In this document: positions 13,602-15,368 of the stretch, piece by piece
Numbering within the stretch: the stretch's first letter is position 1
How the letters are laid out: each line of letters starts with the position of its first letter
Source: Thermoplasmatales archaeon
GTDB lineage: Archaea; Thermoplasmatota; E2; DHVEG-1
Assembly: GCA_023128855.1 (NCBI GenBank)
Contig: JAGMDE010000049.1
Coordinates: 1 to 15,368, forward strand
Reading direction: 5' to 3'
Length of the DNA stretch: 15,368 nt
Notes under the pieces: generated by a model
Databases searched by the model: none
The model's input: the letters and a program-made list of their open reading frames with translations, nothing else
Told to the model about the DNA's origin: nothing
Program-made: the position numbers and the translations under genes

Positions 13602-14567
13602 TTATCCCATCTTCTCTTTAACTGCATTAGTAAACTTTGGTAGAACTTCGTAAAGATCTCCAACTATGCCATAATCAGCAGACTTGAAAATAAGTGCCTC
13701 GGGGTCCTTGTTAATTGCTACTATTATGCCTGAATCACGCATACCTGCGATATGTTGTATTTGACCAGATATTCCTGCAGCGATGTACAGTTTTGGTTTT
13801 ACTTTGTGACCAGAAAGTCCTATCCAATGATCCTCCGACATCCACTTTAGATCAGCAGCAATTGGACGGCTGCAACCTACTGTTTTGCCTTTTAATACAT
13901 CTGCTAGTTCCTGTACCATTTTTATGTCATCCTTGTTTTTGAAACCACGGCCACAAGAAACAATTATCTCTGCATCTTCAACGTTAACACCTTCAGTTTT
14001 CATCTCTTGAACTTTTACAATTTTAGATGCAGATTTTTCACTATCAATTTTCTTTTTAGTTATATCTCCTTTACGGCTGTCATCCTTTTTAAGTGGGTCA
14101 AAAGCTTTTGAAGGAACTGTTATAATTGCAGGTGTAGAGTTAAATTGCTCTACCGCAATTGCGTTTCCACTGTAGACTACTCTTTCTGCAATTAACTTAT
14201 TGTTTTTTAGGTATATGTTATTAGAATCAACGACACAACCTGCATTGAGTTTTCCACCCAATCTGGCTGAAAGCTCTTTTCCGTTTTTATTTGAACCAAT
14301 AAAAATTGTTTCAGCACCTGTTTCTTTGACAATATTTACAAGTATGTCTGCATATTCTTCTGCTTTAAAGGATTCCAAGCTTGTTTCTGCTATGAATACC
14401 TGATCTGCACCGTAGGATATGTATTCTTTTGCAAGAGTTTCATCAGGTTTTCCAATTATTGCTGAGGTTACTTTCTTTTTCTGTTCTTTTGCTATTTCAG
14501 TTGCTTTGCTTAGCATTTCAATTGTGAGGTTTTTATTTTCAGAATAAACAAGAACCATACTTTTCAC
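13602..14567 (-). CDS. etfA: electron transfer flavoprotein alpha subunit
   Basis: This 321-aa ETF alpha subunit binds FAD and carries electrons between a flavin dehydrogenase and the redox chain. The N-terminal alpha/beta domain covers about 1-160 and the FAD domain about 195-321: SCGRGFK (204-210), GCSRPIAAD (231-239), LSGHKVKPKLYIAAGISGQI (251-270), HIAGMRDSGIIVAINKDPEA (272-291) and ADYGIVGDL (297-305). All expected FAD-contact motifs are present. ATG 14567 overlaps the etfB stop by 4 bases (ATGA), so the two subunits are translationally coupled. No membrane segment; cytoplasmic. The partner enzyme is probably the AbfD-like flavoprotein two genes on, but no ETF:quinone oxidoreductase is in the window. 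Confidence 0.97.
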   Translation of the reverse strand: MKSMVLVYSENKNLTIEMLSKATEIAKEQKKKVTSAIIGKPDETLAKEYISYGADQVFIAETSLESFKAEEYADILVNIVKETGAETIFIGSNKNGKELSARLGGKLNAGCVVDSNNIYLKNNKLIAERVVYSGNAIAVEQFNSTPAIITVPSKAFDPLKKDDSRKGDITKKKIDSEKSASKIVKVQEMKTEGVNVEDAEIIVSCGRGFKNKDDIKMVQELADVLKGKTVGCSRPIAADLKWMSEDHWIGLSGHKVKPKLYIAAGISGQIQHIAGMRDSGIIVAINKDPEALIFKSADYGIVGDLYEVLPKFTNAVKEKMG

Positions 14568-15328
14568 CCTCCTAGAACTCCTTCTTTTGCAAGACTATCA
14601 ACGAGTTTACCCACTGATTCATCAAGATCATTCTGATAGATGACATTTTTACGTTCCATTGGAACTCCTTTCAAATCCACTGTTTCAACCAATGGTTTTA
14701 AACCACTGCTGAGTGAATCTGCTGTCCATTCGTTAATTGGTTTATTAGCCGCTCCCAAGATCTGCATTAAACTTGGTAATCTTGGTTCATTTATTTCTTT
14801 TGTAACAGTAATTAACACAGGGTATGTTGCCTCTGTTGTAACCGCTTTGTCACCCATGTTTCTCTCAGCTGTAACTTTGTCTTTTTCAGCTGTTACACTA
14901 AGAGCGTATGTTATCTGTGGGATATTCAATAATCCGGCCAATCTTGGTCCTATTTGGCCTGAAAATAGATCAACTGATGCCTCACCACAGAGAATCATGT
15001 CATATTCTCCTATTTTTTTAACCGCTTCGGCTAATAGGGTAGATGTCATATGATAATCGACGTTATCAGGAGCAGTTACTAATACTCCTTCATCAGCACC
15101 CATAGCAAGAAGCTCTTTTATTCGTTCTTTAGCATCAGATGGACCAAGGGTAAGAACAGTTATTTTTCCACCGAGTTTATCCTTGATTTTTATTGCTTCT
15201 TCCATTGCGTTTTTATCGATATCACTAATCTTTTGTGGAACACCCTGTAAAATCGGTTTCTTTGTACTTGAATCGATTTTCATCTCAGATACATCAACAA
15301 CCTGTTTTGCACATACAATTATGTTCAA
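14564..15328 (-). CDS. etfB: electron transfer flavoprotein beta subunit
   Basis: This 254-aa ETF beta subunit pairs with EtfA and binds AMP, or a second FAD in bifurcating forms. Marks are the N-terminal IIVCAKQVVD (3-12), CGEASVDLFSGQIGPRLAG (114-132) and the ETF-beta signature ERNMGDKAVTTEATYPVLIT (155-174) followed by INEPRLPSLMQILGA (179-193). The start is TTG 15328, with AAAGGAG 9 bases upstream. A nearer ATG is out of frame and gives only Met-Asn before TGA. Whether the ETF is bifurcating cannot be settled by eye. It is the first gene of the operon visible here, and the promoter probably lies at or beyond the right edge. Confidence 0.96.
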   Translation of the reverse strand: MNIIVCAKQVVDVSEMKIDSSTKKPILQGVPQKISDIDKNAMEEAIKIKDKLGGKITVLTLGPSDAKERIKELLAMGADEGVLVTAPDNVDYHMTSTLLAEAVKKIGEYDMILCGEASVDLFSGQIGPRLAGLLNIPQITYALSVTAEKDKVTAERNMGDKAVTTEATYPVLITVTKEINEPRLPSLMQILGAANKPINEWTADSLSSGLKPLVETVDLKGVPMERKNVIYQNDLDESVGKLVDSLAKEGVLGG

Positions 15329-15337
15329 TTCATCACA

Positions 15338-15345
15338 CTCCTTTC
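15338..15345 (-). promoter_or_regulatory. ribosome binding site deciding the etfB TTG start
   Basis: GAAAGGAG on the - strand, with a second AAAGG just before it, ends 9 bases before TTG 15328. The ATG four bases after GGAG opens only a two-codon frame (ATG AAT TGA), so the TTG is the coding start. Confidence 0.55.
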
Positions 15346-15368
15346 CTTTCTTTTTCTAACTCTCTTAA

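Noticed and set aside
14640..15053. Rightward open frame of 137 codons opposite etfB
   Set aside because: It lies fully antisense to a clear ETF beta gene and its product has no family features; the same holds for the other antisense frames at 838-1032, 1873-2112, 4908-5120, 5679-5906, 7924-8142, 8468-8674, 11639-11881, 12650-12880, 13715-13942 and 14200-14403.
1..15368. CRISPR arrays, insertion sequences, tRNA or rRNA genes
   Set aside because: I saw no regularly spaced repeats, no transposase or terminal inverted repeats, and no cloverleaf or rRNA-like stretch by eye; a short or divergent tRNA could still be missed without a covariance search.

Overview
This AT-rich window most likely comes from an archaeon, and the gene content fits an uncultivated Thermoplasmatota lineage such as Marine Benthic Group D. 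The archaeal signs are a diphthamide-synthesis ATP pyrophosphatase (Dph6), an archaeal-type winged-helix regulator, TATA-box promoters, purine-rich ribosome binding sites (often GGGGG or GGAGG) and a set of secreted peptidases that includes a gingipain-like C25 enzyme. The lineage is inferred from gene content, not from a marker tree.

Left part (about 1-9110): the end of an unrecognised gene is followed by a leftward gene string, read from right to left as dph6, an S15/CocE-type secreted alpha/beta hydrolase, a secreted seven-repeat FG-GAP protein, a secreted papain-family (C1) peptidase with PKD/Ig-like domains, and a GNAT acetyltransferase. Divergent from dph6 is a large secreted C25 peptidase. 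All four exported proteins have an N-terminal signal peptide. All four end in a similar short amphipathic tail built on the pattern F/L-hydrophobic-E-K/R ... FP-hydrophobic, usually after a Pro-Arg-rich linker. Two of them also share the Ig-like module in front of the tail. The leaders of the C25 and FG-GAP genes carry almost the same element, ATTAAC-N4-GTTAAT followed at once by the ribosome binding site. I read this as one co-regulated extracellular protein-degradation set with a common C-terminal localisation signal.

Middle part (about 9110-10720): a patch of small genes. It holds two hypothetical proteins of 87 and 43 aa, a winged-helix regulator, a 44-aa zinc ribbon without an ordinary start codon, a 44-aa basic protein with a perfect ribosome binding site, and a 35-aa single-membrane-span protein. 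Several have recognisable TATA boxes.

Right part (10720-15368): a leftward operon etfB - etfA - Cys-rich DUF6125-like protein - AbfD/HpaB-family flavoprotein - DNA methyltransferase. EtfB and EtfA overlap by 4 bases and the later genes are 3 to 44 bases apart. The AbfD homologue would be auto-annotated as 4-hydroxybutyryl-CoA dehydratase, but by my alignment from memory the histidine ligand of the [4Fe-4S] cluster is Tyr, the first cysteine ligand is shifted and other active-site residues are changed. Sitting beside ETF, it may be an acyl-CoA-type flavoenzyme that passes electrons to ETF, not a dehydratase. The Cys-rich gene probably starts at an ATT codon behind a strong ribosome binding site.
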